DNA of 64,000 nucleotides from Dendrophyllia cribrosa (GCA_024195265.1 JAJLRJ010000013.1:10589332-10653331), one strand, 5' to 3'; positions 1 to 10,558 are shown, counted from the stretch's first letter. Translations and numbers: made by a program. Notes: generated by a model not told the origin, from the sequence alone.

Positions 1-222
1 CCACCAATGAAATAGGTACAAACACAAGCAGAAGAAAATGGAAAGTGTGTTTTTCTTGTTTTTTTTTTCACATTGGTTCTACATTGCCAAGTTCCTGTAC
101 GGCTTTTTCCCAGTCCTTCGCGGTCAATTCGTTTCGGTGACGTATCCGAGACGAACTGCCGGGGAAAGCCTAGACAATATCAGAACACGCATGCGCGTTT
201 TATTTTCAAAATTATTTTCAAA

Positions 223-600
223 ATGGCGGACATTGCGGGACTTTTGCAAATGTTACAAACAGCGGCAAATTATGGATTAAAATCTCTTGTGGATGCATGC
301 ATAATTGTAGATCGACTGTTGCCGTCTTTTAAAACTCCTTCTGATGTCATAAATCAACCACTGTGCATTGATTTTAGCTGGTATGAGCTAATTCCCACGG
401 AACAAGTCTCTGAATTTGTTGCTCTGAAAACATTCGGCGATGGAAACTGCTGTTTCAGAGCAGCTTCGTTGTTGTTATTTGGGACAGAACAATGTCATGT
501 ACATGTAGAACTCCGAGCCCGAACTATTGTTGAACTTGCAAAGTACAGTTTGTACTACTTAGCCGATGGCGAAGAGTGGAAGCTGGAATGGAAATTTTGA
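223..600 (+). CDS. OTU-like domain protein, N-terminal exon or gene fragment
   Basis: An open frame of 125 codons starts at the ATG of an AAAATGGCGGAC context. An earlier in-frame start exists, but the upstream part is low-complexity. Residues about 70-105 carry GDGNCCFRAAS followed by LLLFG and ELRARTIVELA. This resembles the OTU cysteine-protease core (Asp-Gly-x-Cys with the nucleophile Cys), in the style of vertnin-like or transposon-linked OTU proteins. The catalytic His part is absent, so this is either a first exon cut off by a splice site I cannot place or a truncated copy. The N-terminus (MAD, LLQML, LVDA, LLP) resembles the ORF at 31,165-31,506 on the minus strand, and the two share the 17-mer CTTTTGCAAATGTTACA, suggesting a multicopy family. 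OTU assignment is moderately sure; whether it is functional is unknown. Confidence 0.45.
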   Translation: MADIAGLLQMLQTAANYGLKSLVDACIIVDRLLPSFKTPSDVINQPLCIDFSWYELIPTEQVSEFVALKTFGDGNCCFRAASLLLFGTEQCHVHVELRARTIVELAKYSLYYLADGEEWKLEWKF

Positions 601-3600
601 ATAATGATAAAGCTGTTCCAGGTTAGAATAACTTTATTTGTGTTCATAGTCTATAAAAAACTTCTCTGCAAGTGAACTTTAATTTCTGTAACTCCTACTT
701 TGGGTACCATTTAGGGCAGTCAATAAAGGTCATTTTCGAACTGAATTTTGATTCATTGCCTGCTTATTTTATATAAATGGAACCTTGACAAGGAAATAGA
801 CTTGTTCAACAGCAATAAATTATATTGAAACCAGCTAACTTTTCATTTACTGAGCCAATGGTTGTTTTCATTACATTTGTACAGAAAAAATTGAAGACCC
901 TTGCAAAATAGAAATAGCATAAAGCTTACGCCTGAACAGAGGCATGAGGTCAGACAGGCGCACTGAGGGAACTGCAGGAAAATGAGAATGATAGCAAGCA
1001 TAATCTGGTCATGACAGAGAACCGTTCTGGGAAATGACAGAAATTAGATCAAAGGCGCTGCAACTTAAGAAGGCTAAGCACATTGCTGCGCAGTTATAAT
1101 TAATGGCAGGCAGTATGGACAAGAAATTCGACCAGCTAATTGAAAAAATAGATTCGGAATAGCCACTTTTTTGTGAACCAAAGTTTCTTTTTTATTTGTC
1201 CTGCGCCACAGTTACCTGTTAATATATTACACTCTCATTTCATTTTTCATCAAATTAATAAAACAATATTTCATATCCAGGAAAGCCTTTTGGTGTTCTG
1301 TCTCTTTATGGGTCTATTTATGCTTTTTCTCCACTTGTTTCTTTTCTTGTGTTCCTTGTCTACCTGTAAAAGATTTGTTAAAAGAAATTATAACTTGTTC
1401 CACTCATACCTAAACTCAAGACCCTATATACCTAACCTCAATGACTCTATGACCCTTTAACCGCAGCCCCCAATCCAAATTTTTCCCACTCCCCTGGGAA
1501 CCCAGCTGCCTACACCAGTATATTGATTGGCTCAAGTCTGTTTTGGTTTCTTTCAGTATGCCACTTTTCGGCCACAAATCGAAAGCATTATGAGTTAAAA
1601 AAATGCAAGCAGTATTACTGTTGATCTATTCGCGTCTTTATGTGTACGCTAATTTAGCCGGCACTTCATGTTAAAATTGTTCTTTTCTTATTTTGCATGT
1701 CACAGGCCCAAAAAACCACCAACTGCCCCTCTACCCCGAATAAATAATTTGGCTCAGAATTATTATGGTCTCCTATGTGTGCACTATATATCTAAAACAT
1801 CAGCAAACTATGCGGCCCCTCCCCCTCCTCTTCCTTTAACCTGCCTACCCCAAAGAATTATGACCAAAATTTACTATTGTCTCTTATATTTGCCCTTATT
1901 ATCACAGAATTAATCAAAAATAATAAATACTCCTAAAACGCATACCTAAACTCAAACCCACTCATATAAGTCATAAAAATCCCCAACTCATAAACACAAC
2001 CCTTCCCCCTCTCGAGAATCCCCCCTATCCTCCTCTTCCCTAATCCCTCATACCCGAAAAAAAAATTGGCCAAAGTTTACTATGGGCTCTTATATCTGTA
2101 TCTGCCCTTCATATCACAGAATAATTAGTCAAAATAATTAATAAAAAAAAATTATATTTCTTTAAATGCATGCCTAAATTTCAACCCCCTCACACACTGT
2201 ATTAGTTACCAAAAACCCTCGAAGTCGAAAATGCAACTTTCCTTCTCCTTATAAATTCCACCCACTCCTAGTCATCTGATTGGCATAAATTTATTCAAAA
2301 TTATTGTGTTAGGTTAAGGTTAAAATCATTAAATTAAATATAAAATGAAATTATAAAATGGAAATTATGTGATTGCACGACGGCTTTAAACTAATTTCCA
2401 AAAACTTTGTTTCTTTTGTTGGATTTTAAAGTACATGTAAAATTAATTTTAATCTAAAATAAATAATTGATTATGCTACCTGGTCCCATACATAAGATTT
2501 TTGGGTATTTCCTAGAATACACTAATCTTGAATTAAATCCTAAACCTCTGTTTAGCCTTACATGATAGCAATAATAATAATTTACAATAGCTATAAATTG
2601 ATACTTAAAAATAAATGAAAGTTAAAAAAGAATTACATTACTATATATACATTTTGCGATAAAAAAAATATTTAAAGAATAGCTGAAAATGTTGGAGTTA
2701 AATGGGAGATATATATTTTTAAAAAAATATGGCTAATTTCTGCACTTGCAAGTCCGTGTTTGTAAGTCCATGACGAAAGATAAAAATAAAGGGAAAAAAT
2801 AAATCTAGCTAAATTCTGCACGTCCACTCTCAACTTGCAAGTCCGTGTTTTGTAAGTCCATGGCGACTCTCCTCTTTGAACGAGAACCTCCGAGGCATAG
2901 TAGGGCTGATCTCAAGATTGCGAAGTAGACTTTCGTTCTGATCCAGGAAATAGTGGTAGCATAATCTTCGCCTTTCTTGATTGCAAGAAGCTCTGCGAGT
3001 AAGTAGTTTTGTCTTGCCCATTCTTTATTTGCTGCAAGTCGAGTGTGGTACTTACATGATACCTTTTTATTCTAGATATAATCTTTCAAAACCCTCTGTT
3101 TTTTTTAACCCTGTTTGGTCCAATCACAATAAAAATTTATATCTAGACTGCATATAATTAATATATCAATCTGACATAAATGTTAAAAAAATTTATAAAT
3201 TAAAAACAAAGAGATTATTTTCCTCATTACTCTTATAATCATGGCCTGCTGATTGTTTAGACTGGTTTCATTATCTAAACCCAACTGGAATATCTTTTAT
3301 TTTTATACTGTAACTAAGAGATATTCGTATTTCTTGACATTGCGGCATGGCAATGTTATTCTCAATTCCCCTTGGGAGTTCGAGCTAGTTATATTGCTCG
3401 TTTCCATGAGGTTCACCCATTGACGCCACCAGTTACAAGCTCACTTCCCACCCGCCCCCCGCTCGCTGCTATTCAATCAATCAATCAATTTATACCTTTA
3501 TGTAGCTCTTCCTTAACCTTCAGGGAGTTATTTGACTAACACTAACTTGGTTTGGAGAACATGTTTGCGGACATGGTCCGATTTTTCAAGTCCGGCGTGT

Positions 3601-3948
3601 AGTCGCTTTGGTTACTATATTTACAAGTTTTGTTTTATGCAGTGTTAATGATACTTATTGTAAAATGAAAAATTGTTTTGATTCGCATGAAATCAAATAA
3701 AGCTTGTATGGCTGGTCGGCCTCTCCCTATACAGCTGTAACCATTTAGCATGTCATAGACATGTATTCTATTCGGCTGAACGTAGTGAAAGAGAAGAGAA
3801 TGGTACAAATCTTACCTGTATATAATTACGCAAATAAAGAATGGGCAAGGCAAAACTATCTCAAGGCCATGGAAAGCATCCTCCTATCTTTGTAGTGATA
3901 CTTGTCTAATCGGGAAACTACAGCTCCACTCTGCAATAGGTCATTGGC
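601..3948. other. AT-rich stretch without supported genes
   Basis: Only short ORFs of low complexity occur here. The interval 1,440-2,300 is rich in A/T and C-runs. A 25-30 bp phrase containing TTGCAAGTCCGTGTTT and GTAAGTCCATG occurs twice, near 2,745 and 2,833, so part of this is repeat-derived. No exon with good splice sites and a recognisable motif was found. Confidence 0.4.
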
Positions 3949-4036
3949 ATGCGAATAAAGGAAAAAATTCTGGCTGTTTTGTTATCATGGATCTCTCCCT
4001 CAATCCGCAGGTTTGGTTGGTTTGTTAAAATAAGAT

Positions 4037-4099
4037 CTATTCGGCTCGATCTGCTTCTCCTACATCTTCTGGCTGATCTTCTAGCTCAGACTCGGCTGT
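4037..4099 (-). CDS. possible second exon of a tiny acidic-protein gene
   Basis: On the minus strand an acceptor AG at 4,100-4,101 precedes 20 codons rich in Glu/Asp and a TAG stop at 4,037. The reading frame continues exactly (phase 0) from the putative first exon at 4,158-4,268 across a 58-bp GT-AG intron. The product would be a 57-residue acidic peptide with no recognised family. This rests only on splice signals and frame continuity, so chance is possible. Confidence 0.25.
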   Translation of the reverse strand, partial: TAESELEDQPEDVGEADRAE

Positions 4100-4157
4100 C
4101 TAAAATGACGAAAAGCCGCGAACAGGTAAGTTCGTGTTTATCGAACAAAAAACTTAC

Positions 4158-4268
4158 CACACTTCCATAATTGTTTATCCTTGGAGGCTGGTCTTCCCGG
4201 GGCATTTCTACGGAAAAAAAATCAGCCTCTTTTGAGCTGTTCGCCGTCGCCTCACTTATGGCCGTCAT
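4158..4268 (-). CDS. possible first exon of a tiny acidic-protein gene
   Basis: An ATG at 4,268 opens 37 codons, beginning MTAISEATANSS, that run to a canonical donor GTAAGT at 4,157-4,152. About 210-240 bp upstream on the same strand lie two palindromic CRE/ATF sites (TGACGTCA), a plausible promoter. No homologous family is recognised. An alternative is a 5' exon of a longer gene whose later exons lie left of 4,000. Confidence 0.3.
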
Positions 4269-4477
4269 CTTGAATCACATTGAGAGACGGCCTGAAATCG
4301 ATGAAAACAATAACAAACGCGCGAAGTGCATGCCGGTCGACAGAGAGTCTTTAACAGGAAACAAACTTTATGTAATTTATTTAATGGCTTTCCATTGTTT
4401 TCTCGGTCACATGTGATTTTTTGTTGTATTCATAAAACCCAAAATGGCGCATCCAAAGTGGTGGCCTAACACATAAG

Positions 4478-4505
4478 TGACGTCATAATGCGTCGTATGA
4501 CGTCA
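4478..4505. promoter_or_regulatory. pair of CRE/ATF-type palindromes
   Basis: TGACGTCA occurs at 4,478-4,485 and again at 4,498-4,505, exactly 20 bp (two helical turns) apart. The perfect eight-base palindrome is the binding site of CREB/ATF bZIP factors. The pair could serve the minus-strand start at 4,268 or the plus-strand receptor gene whose LRR exon lies at 4,709. Related GTGACGTCAC sites occur elsewhere in repeats, so a repeat origin is possible. Confidence 0.4.
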
Positions 4506-4708
4506 TCATAGTCCCATGGCCATCTTATCTTGTATGGGACTTCAAAGGCTTTATTTGAAGACAAAACAATGTGAATATATTGCTACATAGCAAAACCCTA
4601 TGGACTGACAGTTGATATGTTATGGATAATTAACTTGTACGTCCGAGAGTTGATTTTGAATTTGTATGGCTTTGACTTTTATTAGAGATTTTTTTTGTTT
4701 TCTTTCAG

Positions 4709-4780
4709 GTTCTTGCACAACAATAACATAACTGTCCTACACAATGACACATTTGCTAAGCTTACAAGTCTTAGATATTT
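4709..4780 (+). CDS. LRR exon 1 of the receptor-like gene
   Basis: A polypyrimidine tract and TTTCAG precede, and GTAAGT follows, a 72-nt exon encoding one 24-residue leucine-rich repeat (FLHNNNITVLHNDTF, then LTSLRYL). The exon begins and ends within a codon in phase 2, the hallmark of tandemly duplicated LRR exons, and the same phase is used by the next three repeat exons at 25,249, 25,467 and 33,005. Upstream exons with a signal peptide and N-terminal cap must exist, but I could not identify them in the first 4.7 kb. Confidence 0.75.
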
Positions 4781-5138
4781 GTAAGTATGATTTTACTAAG
4801 TTTTTATTTCGTTTTTTTTTTATCACATTAATTGAACGAGTGACTTACAGCCTTGAACACACCAATATAACATTGGAGGAGATCAGAGGCGGAAGAAAAG
4901 AGAAATGCATTCACGACGGAGAGGGGTCTGATGGTTGGGGGGGGGGGGGGGGGGGGAGGGGTATCGGTTGGTGGGTTTTGCAGCCACCCACCTCCTTGTA
5001 TCATAACAAGTTCCTGAAGCTTCAACCTTCAAGAACATTAACCCTCGGGCGTACACGCAAACTTATACCTTTGAATGCAGAGGTCCACACGACGCAGAAA
5101 TTAAACTTGCTGGTAGTTGCCGGATCTTCCTTGTGAAA
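4781..5138 (+). other. intron sequence with a poly(G) tract, left flank of the Polinton
   Basis: This intron part holds a 20-base G run at 4,937-4,956, followed by a phrase (TTCAAGAACATTAACCCTCG) that recurs in the poly(G/C)-bearing repeats elsewhere in the window. No gene is seen. It ends with the GATCT target duplication of the Polinton. Confidence 0.5.
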
Positions 5139-5143
5139 GATCT
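5139..5143. repeat. left copy of target-site duplication GATCT
   Basis: GATCT directly precedes the first base of the inverted repeat and recurs at 22,503-22,507 directly after its last base. Polintons usually make 5-6 bp duplications. Here five bases match and the sixth does not. Confidence 0.8.
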
Positions 5144-5306
5144 AGTAGTTAGGAGCGTTGGGGGTTCGGGACCACCAAAAATAAGGCCCCAAATGCCCGA
5201 GTTACGCCCTCACACGAGTCATTGTCATTCCTCGTGTGAGGGTGTAACTCGGGCATTTGGGGCCTTATTTTTGGTGGTCCCGAACGCCCCAACGCTCCTA
5301 ACTACT
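5144..5306 (+). repeat. 163-bp foldback (hairpin) within the left TIR
   Basis: The outer arm, starting AGTAGTTAGGAGCGTTGGGG, is repeated inverted as the inner arm ending CGCTCCTAACTACT. The loop is around 5,217-5,235 (about GTCATTGTCATTCC). The two arms differ by one inserted C (GGGGGTTC outside, GGGGCGTTC inside) and few other bases. The identical design at the other end indicates that the nested palindrome is a functional part of the terminus rather than an accident. Confidence 0.9.
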
Positions 5307-5364
5307 CACTGTGAATGCTGGTCCGGTACGAGACCACTACCCCAGGGAGGTATAGCCAATTGAA
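5144..5364 (+). repeat. left terminal inverted repeat, 221 bp
   Basis: This matches the reverse complement of 22,282-22,502 with only scattered substitutions. The inner 58 bases (from CACTGTGAATGCT to GCCAATTGAA) lie beyond the foldback part. A second, shorter copy of GGTACGAGACCACC...AATTGAA follows at about 5,416-5,437, immediately before the polymerase promoter motif. Confidence 0.95.
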
Positions 5365-5452
5365 TAAACCCCACCCCTGTGCATACCCACCCACATGGCA
5401 ATGGCACAGAGGCCCGGTACGAGACCACCAATTGAAGAAAATAAAAAACCCT

Positions 5453-5460
5453 GTATATAA
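5453..5460 (+). promoter_or_regulatory. TATATA start motif of the polymerase gene
   Basis: CTGTATATAA ends one base before the ATG at 5,462. The mirror-image site (CTGTATATAC) stands before the terminal protease gene at the other end of the element. It belongs to the shared GTATAC/TATATA motif found just upstream of most genes in this element. Confidence 0.6.
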
Positions 5461-5461
5461 C

Positions 5462-8400
5462 ATGGCGGCTCAACGTCTTGACTTCAATCCAAGGAACCAC
5501 GATTACTTCGGCAATTGGTTGCATGGTTACAAGATGAACGTCCCTGCTGGTTACCCCATCAAGGACCTCAATTCATTCTTCATAACTAATCGGGCGGCTT
5601 TTCTCCAGAAAATTGCACGCGAAGTCACAGAACTTGGCGGGGTGAAGGTCACTTTGTCATTCGGTGTAGACTTTTCAATGGAAGGCGATGATGGACGACG
5701 AGAAATTAATCACTTCTTTTCTAACACCAATCCACTGATTGTAACACATCTCTATCAGCTTCGACAGGAGGGCACCCTGGAAGACATTGTCAATGGTTTT
5801 GAGGAAGAGATTGCCAGATGGCAGCAGTTGGGCTCTGGTTGGGTGATTGAGAACATCAAAACTGTTTACCTTGAGTTCGGAACATACCATCCTCTACGAG
5901 GTGGCACATTTATCCCAACCCCATCAAAACTTAGGCCAAAGCAGGCTATCATCAATGTGAAGAACAGAGATAACATGTGTCTGCGCTGGGCACTATGATC
6001 GGCATTGTTTCCTGCAAATGTTCACTCAGACAGGCCAGGCAGTTATCCCATTGATGATGGTCTAGACTTAACTGGAGTTGATTTTCCAACACCACTGAGT
6101 CAGATTTCTAAGGTTGAACGTCAAAACAATCTTCCAATCAACATCTATGGATACAAGAACAATAAGGTGGTTGTGATCAGAGTCAGTGAGCTAGAAGATC
6201 CCAATCTGCGAAGGATTAATCTGATGTTGCTCACAAACACTCGCACCTCACATTATTGTTTCATCAAGAGCATGAGCAGGCTTCTACACAGCGAGTTCAA
6301 CGCAAGGCGTCGCATGCATCACTGTGACAGGTGCCTCCAAGCCTTTTCTTCAGAACGGGTTCTCACCGATCATCTATTCTATTGCAGAGGAGTCAAAGGC
6401 AGGCCGGCACGAGCTGAAATGCCAAAAGAAGGCGAAAACTTCCTCCACTTCAAGAACTTCCAAAACCAGATGAAGAAGCCTTGGGTCATATATGCTGACT
6501 TCGAAAGCATTGTCGAAAATGTCCACGGCTGTATACCAGATCCCCAACAGAGCAGCACCACTGAAACATCAGTGCATAAGCCCTGTGGGTTCTGCATGTT
6601 AGCTGTTCGCTCTGATGGAGAGACAAAGGGTCCTTATCTAAACAGAGGAGAGGACGCTGTGTCAGTCTTTCTTGCCAGTCTTCAACAGCTGGAAGGAGTG
6701 ATTAGAGACGAGTTGAAACACAAGGCACCACTCTCCATGAGAAGAGCAGACTGGGCAGAGTTCGATCATTCAACAGATTGCCACATCTGTGACAAGCCTC
6801 TCATCAAGGACAACTTCAGGGATGCTATTGCAATCTATTCCCCAGACACTGGAGAATACGAGGGCTTGGTTCATAGGTTCACCAACAAATGCTACAAAGA
6901 TTCATTCAAAGTCTTTCTCAGCAGCTATGATAGCGAACCGGAAGTGTACCCATTCATCGGGCCATGGAACAAAAGGAAGGCACCCCCTGATAACCTACCA
7001 GAGCAAGTCGATTGTCTCTACTGCCATGAGCCCCTTATCCAAGACTCTGTTCGTGACGCAGTCAAAGATCATTGCCACATCACAGGCAAGTATCAAGGCG
7101 CGGCTCACAGTTCTTGTAACATCAACTATTTCCGAACCAACCCGAAAACGGAAATAATCCCGGTTGTCTTTCACAACTTGAAGGGCTATGACGCACACCA
7201 CATCATGAGTGGAATTGCGGATGTGCATTCCAAGTTGAAATGCATCCCAAACAACATGGAGAAATACATCTCTTTCTCCCTCGGTAAGCTTAGGTTCATT
7301 GACAGCTTGCAGTTCATGCAGTCAAGCCTCAGTGCCCTGGTTGAAGCAAACAAGCCAGAGTCCTTCACAATCACGGCAAGCCACGAGAAGAACCAAGCCA
7401 GACGCGGCCTTCTCCTGCAAAAAGGGATTTATCCATACGAATACATGGACTCTTGGGCTCGATTCGATGAGGTTTCTCTACCGCCGAAGGATGCCTTCTA
7501 CAGCGAGCTCAAGAAGGAAGGCATCTCAGACAAAGAATACGCCCACGCGCAAAAAGTGTGGGAGGTATTTGGATGCAAGACGCTGGGGGATTACCACGAC
7601 CTCTACCTTGAGACAGATGTGCTTCTTCTGGCTGATGTTTTCGAGAACTTCAGAAAGACATGTCTTCAACATTACAAGCTTGACTCGGCACATTATTATA
7701 CAAGCCCTGGTCTCTCATGGGACGCTCTTCTCAGGTATACGAAAATCAACCTGGAGCTTCTCACAGACGTCAACATGCACCTCTTTGTTGAAAGAGGCTT
7801 GCGAGGCGGCATATCCATGGAGAGCAGGCGGCACTGTAAGGCCAACAACCCCTATCTTCGTGACCACAACCCTGACGAAGAGTCAAGTTACATCATGTAT
7901 CTCGACGCGAACAATCTCTATGGATGGGCCATGAGTCAGCCTCTCCCAGTTGGCAACTTCACATGGTGCCCTGTCTTTCCAACACAACACCAGATCAGGA
8001 GATGGAGGCCAAACAGAAAGATTGGTTACATTCTCGAGGTTGATCTTGAGTACCCCGAGGAGCTGCATGATGAGCACAACGCTTATCCTCTTGCCCCAGA
8101 AAGTCATGTCGTTCCAAAGGAATGGATGTCGCCATACCAAAGGGCCTTGGCAGAGGGACAGCCAAAAGACAAGACGTAGAAGTTGCTCCTTACCCTGAAC
8201 AACAAATCCCGGTACGTGCTGCATTACAGAAATCTCCAGCAGTACCTGGATCTTGGGATGAAGTTGACGAAAATCCACAAAATGCTCAAGTTCGAGCAGA
8301 GTGCTTGGATGGAGCCATACATCTCCCTGAACACCGAGCTCAGGAAGAAGGCCACTTCCGACTTTGAGAAGAACTTCTTCAAGCTCATGAACAACTCAGT

Positions 8401-9169
8401 CTTCGGTAAGACAATGGAGAACCTCAGAAACCGAATTGACATGAAGCTTGTACGGGCGCACGAGCAGGACAAGATGAGAAAGCTCATCGCAAGCCCGCTG
8501 TTTTCCAGAGCAACTATCTTTGGGCCCAAACTAGCGGGTCTACGGATGCACAAGGAGAAAATCAAATTCAACCGCCCAGTTTACACAGGCATGTGCATCC
8601 TTGATCTATCCAAAACACTGATGTATGACTTTTATTACAAGCATCTCAAGCTGAAATATGGCCAGTGTGTAGACCTACTCTACACAGACACAGACTCTCT
8701 GCTCCTCGAGATCAAGACGGATGATGTCTACAAAGACATGGAGAACCTTCTGGATGAACTCTACGACACAAGTGATTATCCCAAGGACCATCCACTCCAC
8801 AGCCAGAAGAACAAGAAGGTCATCGGCAAGAAGAAGGACGAGTGCGCAGGTAAGCCGATCTCGGAGACTGTGTGTCTTCGCTCGAAGATATACTCAATCC
8901 TTCTTGATGACGACAAAAAAATCAAGAAAGCAAAGGGCACCACCAAGGTTGTCACAAAGAAAGAGATCACCCACCAGAATTACAAGGACGCCCTCTTCGA
9001 CAGGAGAACCTTCAAGCACGGGATGGACAGGCTCAGAAGCAAAGGCCACCAAATCTTTGGCGAGCACATCACCAAGACAACGCTCTCTCCCTTTGACTCT
9101 AAGCGCTGGATTAAGGAGGATGGCATCCACACGCTGGCATATGGTCACAAAGATATCGGTGGCAACTGA
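5462..9169 (+). pseudogene. POLB: protein-primed family B DNA polymerase, two in-frame stops
   Basis: One continuous frame of 1,236 codons is interrupted only by TGA at 5,996-5,998 and TAG at 8,177-8,179. The enzyme would copy the element from its ends using a protein primer. By codon count, exonuclease motif I (YADFES) is near 345, followed by a Cys/His cluster (DHCHITGKY, then SSCN), Exo II (FHNLKGYDAH) and Exo III (YLETDVLLLADVF). Polymerase motif A (YLDANNLYG) is near 815, motif B (NNSVFGKTMEN) near 978 and motif C (YTDTDS) near 1,074. All catalytic residues I can see are kept. The first stop sits in a CGA-like context (RWAL-stop-SALFP), typical of CpG decay. The ATG at 5,462 is preferred because the TATATA motif abuts it; earlier in-frame codons lie in the TIR. 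Readthrough, decay or sequencing error could explain the stops. Confidence 0.95.
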
Positions 9170-9247
9170 GTGCCCGGCGGCACAACCATCAGCTCCTCAC
9201 GAACGAAGCCTCGCTTAGGCCCGTTGTAGAGATAATAAACCACTGGC

Positions 9248-10132
9248 TCATTCGGCTTGGTTAATCCTTTGTATTTGATAGACCTTCAAAGACCAGATCG
9301 GGTCGGTCGCACGTCTCCCACCCCCTTCCAGCTCGCCAGGCTGATACAAATATCTCACACTCACCCGTGGTGGGAGCTTCTTCTCATTCACCCCAACAGG
9401 CCTAGCATATGGAGTCGCAGGCTTGGATGATATTGCTTTCTCTTTGATTGCATTCTTTGGCTTCTTGCCAGTGAGTCTTGTTACTTCATTGTTCAAGGCC
9501 GAGACAACATCTGGCAGTCTTTTGACCCAAGCAGTCGACCGGCCAGAGGACATATTCATTTCAACGGCATACTGATAACCAAATAACCTTTCAGCCAGGG
9601 TGCGATTAAATCTCTCCACAATTGCTTGGTCTCTGTGGATATCAACCCGCCCGCGACGAATGGTTGTTTTGTTGTTTTCCATGGTCTTTGTCACAGCACC
9701 CATAAACTCTTTCCCAGGGTCAATTTGCAAGAGTTGAGGCCATTTCAAAGGCCCACGTCTGTAAATCTTCTGAAATGCCCTTGAGACTTCTTCAGACTCT
9801 TTCGAAGTCAGAGGCTCTGCTGCTTTGAAACGGCTAGCCACATCCACAAGGGTTAATGCGTATTTGTACACTTTTCTCCCACGAGGACGTTTGTCGTGGG
9901 GCAGGAAGAGAAGATCTGCTTGATGCACTGCATTGGGTGATGAGACATCAAACTTGGGCCGAGGGATATGGCGTGGCGCCGGGAGGTAAACTTGCCAAAG
10001 GGCTTGTTTGACCAGCCATTTCTTTGCGACATCATCAGAGACCTTTGCCGCTGCAGCTAGCTTTTTGACAGCAGCAAGCCCTTTCCAATACCCTTTCGGG
10101 CTGAAATAGATCTTAGAGAGTTTCGTCTCCAT
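9248..10132 (-). CDS. INT: Polinton integrase, retroviral-type DDE recombinase
   Basis: This intact frame of 294 codons lies on the strand opposite the polymerase, with the two genes converging over a 78-bp gap. It inserts the element into host DNA, producing the short target duplication. The catalytic triad reads Asp73 (HQADLLFLP), Asp138 (QIDPGKEF) and Glu173 (IVERFNRTLAERLFG), with 34 residues between the last two by my count. LVDVASRF after the first Asp is also typical of the rve core. The N-terminal 60 residues (GYWKGL, VSDDVAKKWL) match the Polinton pre-core helical region. The basic C-terminal tail with PIWSLKVYQI looks like the SH3-like end domain. A GTATATAC motif lies 14 bases upstream of the ATG. 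Confidence 0.95.
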   Translation of the reverse strand: METKLSKIYFSPKGYWKGLAAVKKLAAAAKVSDDVAKKWLVKQALWQVYLPAPRHIPRPKFDVSSPNAVHQADLLFLPHDKRPRGRKVYKYALTLVDVASRFKAAEPLTSKESEEVSRAFQKIYRRGPLKWPQLLQIDPGKEFMGAVTKTMENNKTTIRRGRVDIHRDQAIVERFNRTLAERLFGYQYAVEMNMSSGRSTAWVKRLPDVVSALNNEVTRLTGKKPKNAIKEKAISSKPATPYARPVGVNEKKLPPRVSVRYLYQPGELEGGGRRATDPIWSLKVYQIQRINQAE

Positions 10133-10145
10133 AGGAGTGCGCGTG

Positions 10146-10153
10146 GTATATAC
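10146..10153 (-). promoter_or_regulatory. TATATAC motif upstream of integrase
   Basis: Read on the minus strand, GTATATAC (a palindrome-like TATA) lies 13 bases before the integrase ATG at 10,132. It matches the motif before the other genes of the element. Confidence 0.55.
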
Positions 10154-10175
10154 TTATGTATTGTGTTGTTTGTGT

Positions 10176-10536
10176 TTAAAGAAAGCGATAAGCCACATAC
10201 CCACCCGCAAGCAGAGTGCCTCCAATGAACGCAAGTTCACCATTCTGTTGTTGTGGGCTGGGCTTGTAGAAGTCCGAGAAGACAGGCTCTTTGTTGTCTT
10301 TGATTTGTTTATCTGGTTGCGTTTGGTGCATCTGGTTATACAAGACCAGGGCTTGGTCAGTGGTTTGGAAGTTTTTGCTAGCTTGGTGTTCCTTACGATC
10401 GTTGGCTGCAATCCAGTCGAGGGTCGGCAGTGAAGTTTTCTTTGATGGTCTTTTTCCCAATCCAACCAATACCGGCGACAAGTCCAGTGATTGTTGCGGC
10501 GTCGAGGATAGACTTCACAAGCTTGTTGTCAGACAT
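10176..10536 (-). pseudogene. small membrane protein, one frameshift
   Basis: From the ATG at 10,536 (MSDNKLVKS) about 40 codons run through a hydrophobic stretch (ATITGLVAGIGWIG). The frame then stops shortly after the shift near 10,430-10,440, while another frame continues as LDWIAANDRKEHQASK and ends with a second hydrophobic segment, GGTLLAGGYVAYRFL. This is best read as one protein of about 119 residues with a membrane segment at each end, broken by a single-base indel. The family is familiar from cnidarian Polintons but has no known function; a virion membrane or penton-base accessory role would be guesswork. The GTATAC motif stands 12 bases upstream. Confidence 0.6.
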
Positions 10537-10548
10537 GGTTTGTGTCCA

Positions 10549-10558
10549 GTATACATAT
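10549..10558 (-). promoter_or_regulatory. GTATAC/ATATG start motif
   Basis: On the minus strand CATATGTATAC precedes the ATG at 10,536 by 12 bases, in an otherwise A/T-rich leader. Same motif family as the other start sites. Confidence 0.55.

Noticed and set aside
5315..5461. Longer N-terminus for the polymerase beginning in the TIR
   Set aside because: The codons lie in the inverted repeat (the same peptide, MLVRYE, is produced at the other end), and the promoter motif sits at 5,453-5,460. The ATG at 5,462 fits the rule seen for other genes of the element.
6789..7157. ORFs in other frames inside the polymerase gene (also 7,299-7,934, 8,721-9,218 and several on the minus strand)
   Set aside because: They overlap clear polymerase motifs, have Ser/Thr/Arg-rich composition typical of shadow frames, and lack start motifs.
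10137..10433. Plus-strand ORFs between 10.1 and 12.8 kb
   Set aside because: The minus strand carries the conserved proteins and the TATATAC motifs; these frames are antisense shadows.
10176..10481. Reading 10,176-10,481 as an independent protein starting at TTG
   Set aside because: No ATG and no start motif; the preceding frame from 10,536 flows into it if one indel is assumed, which is simpler.
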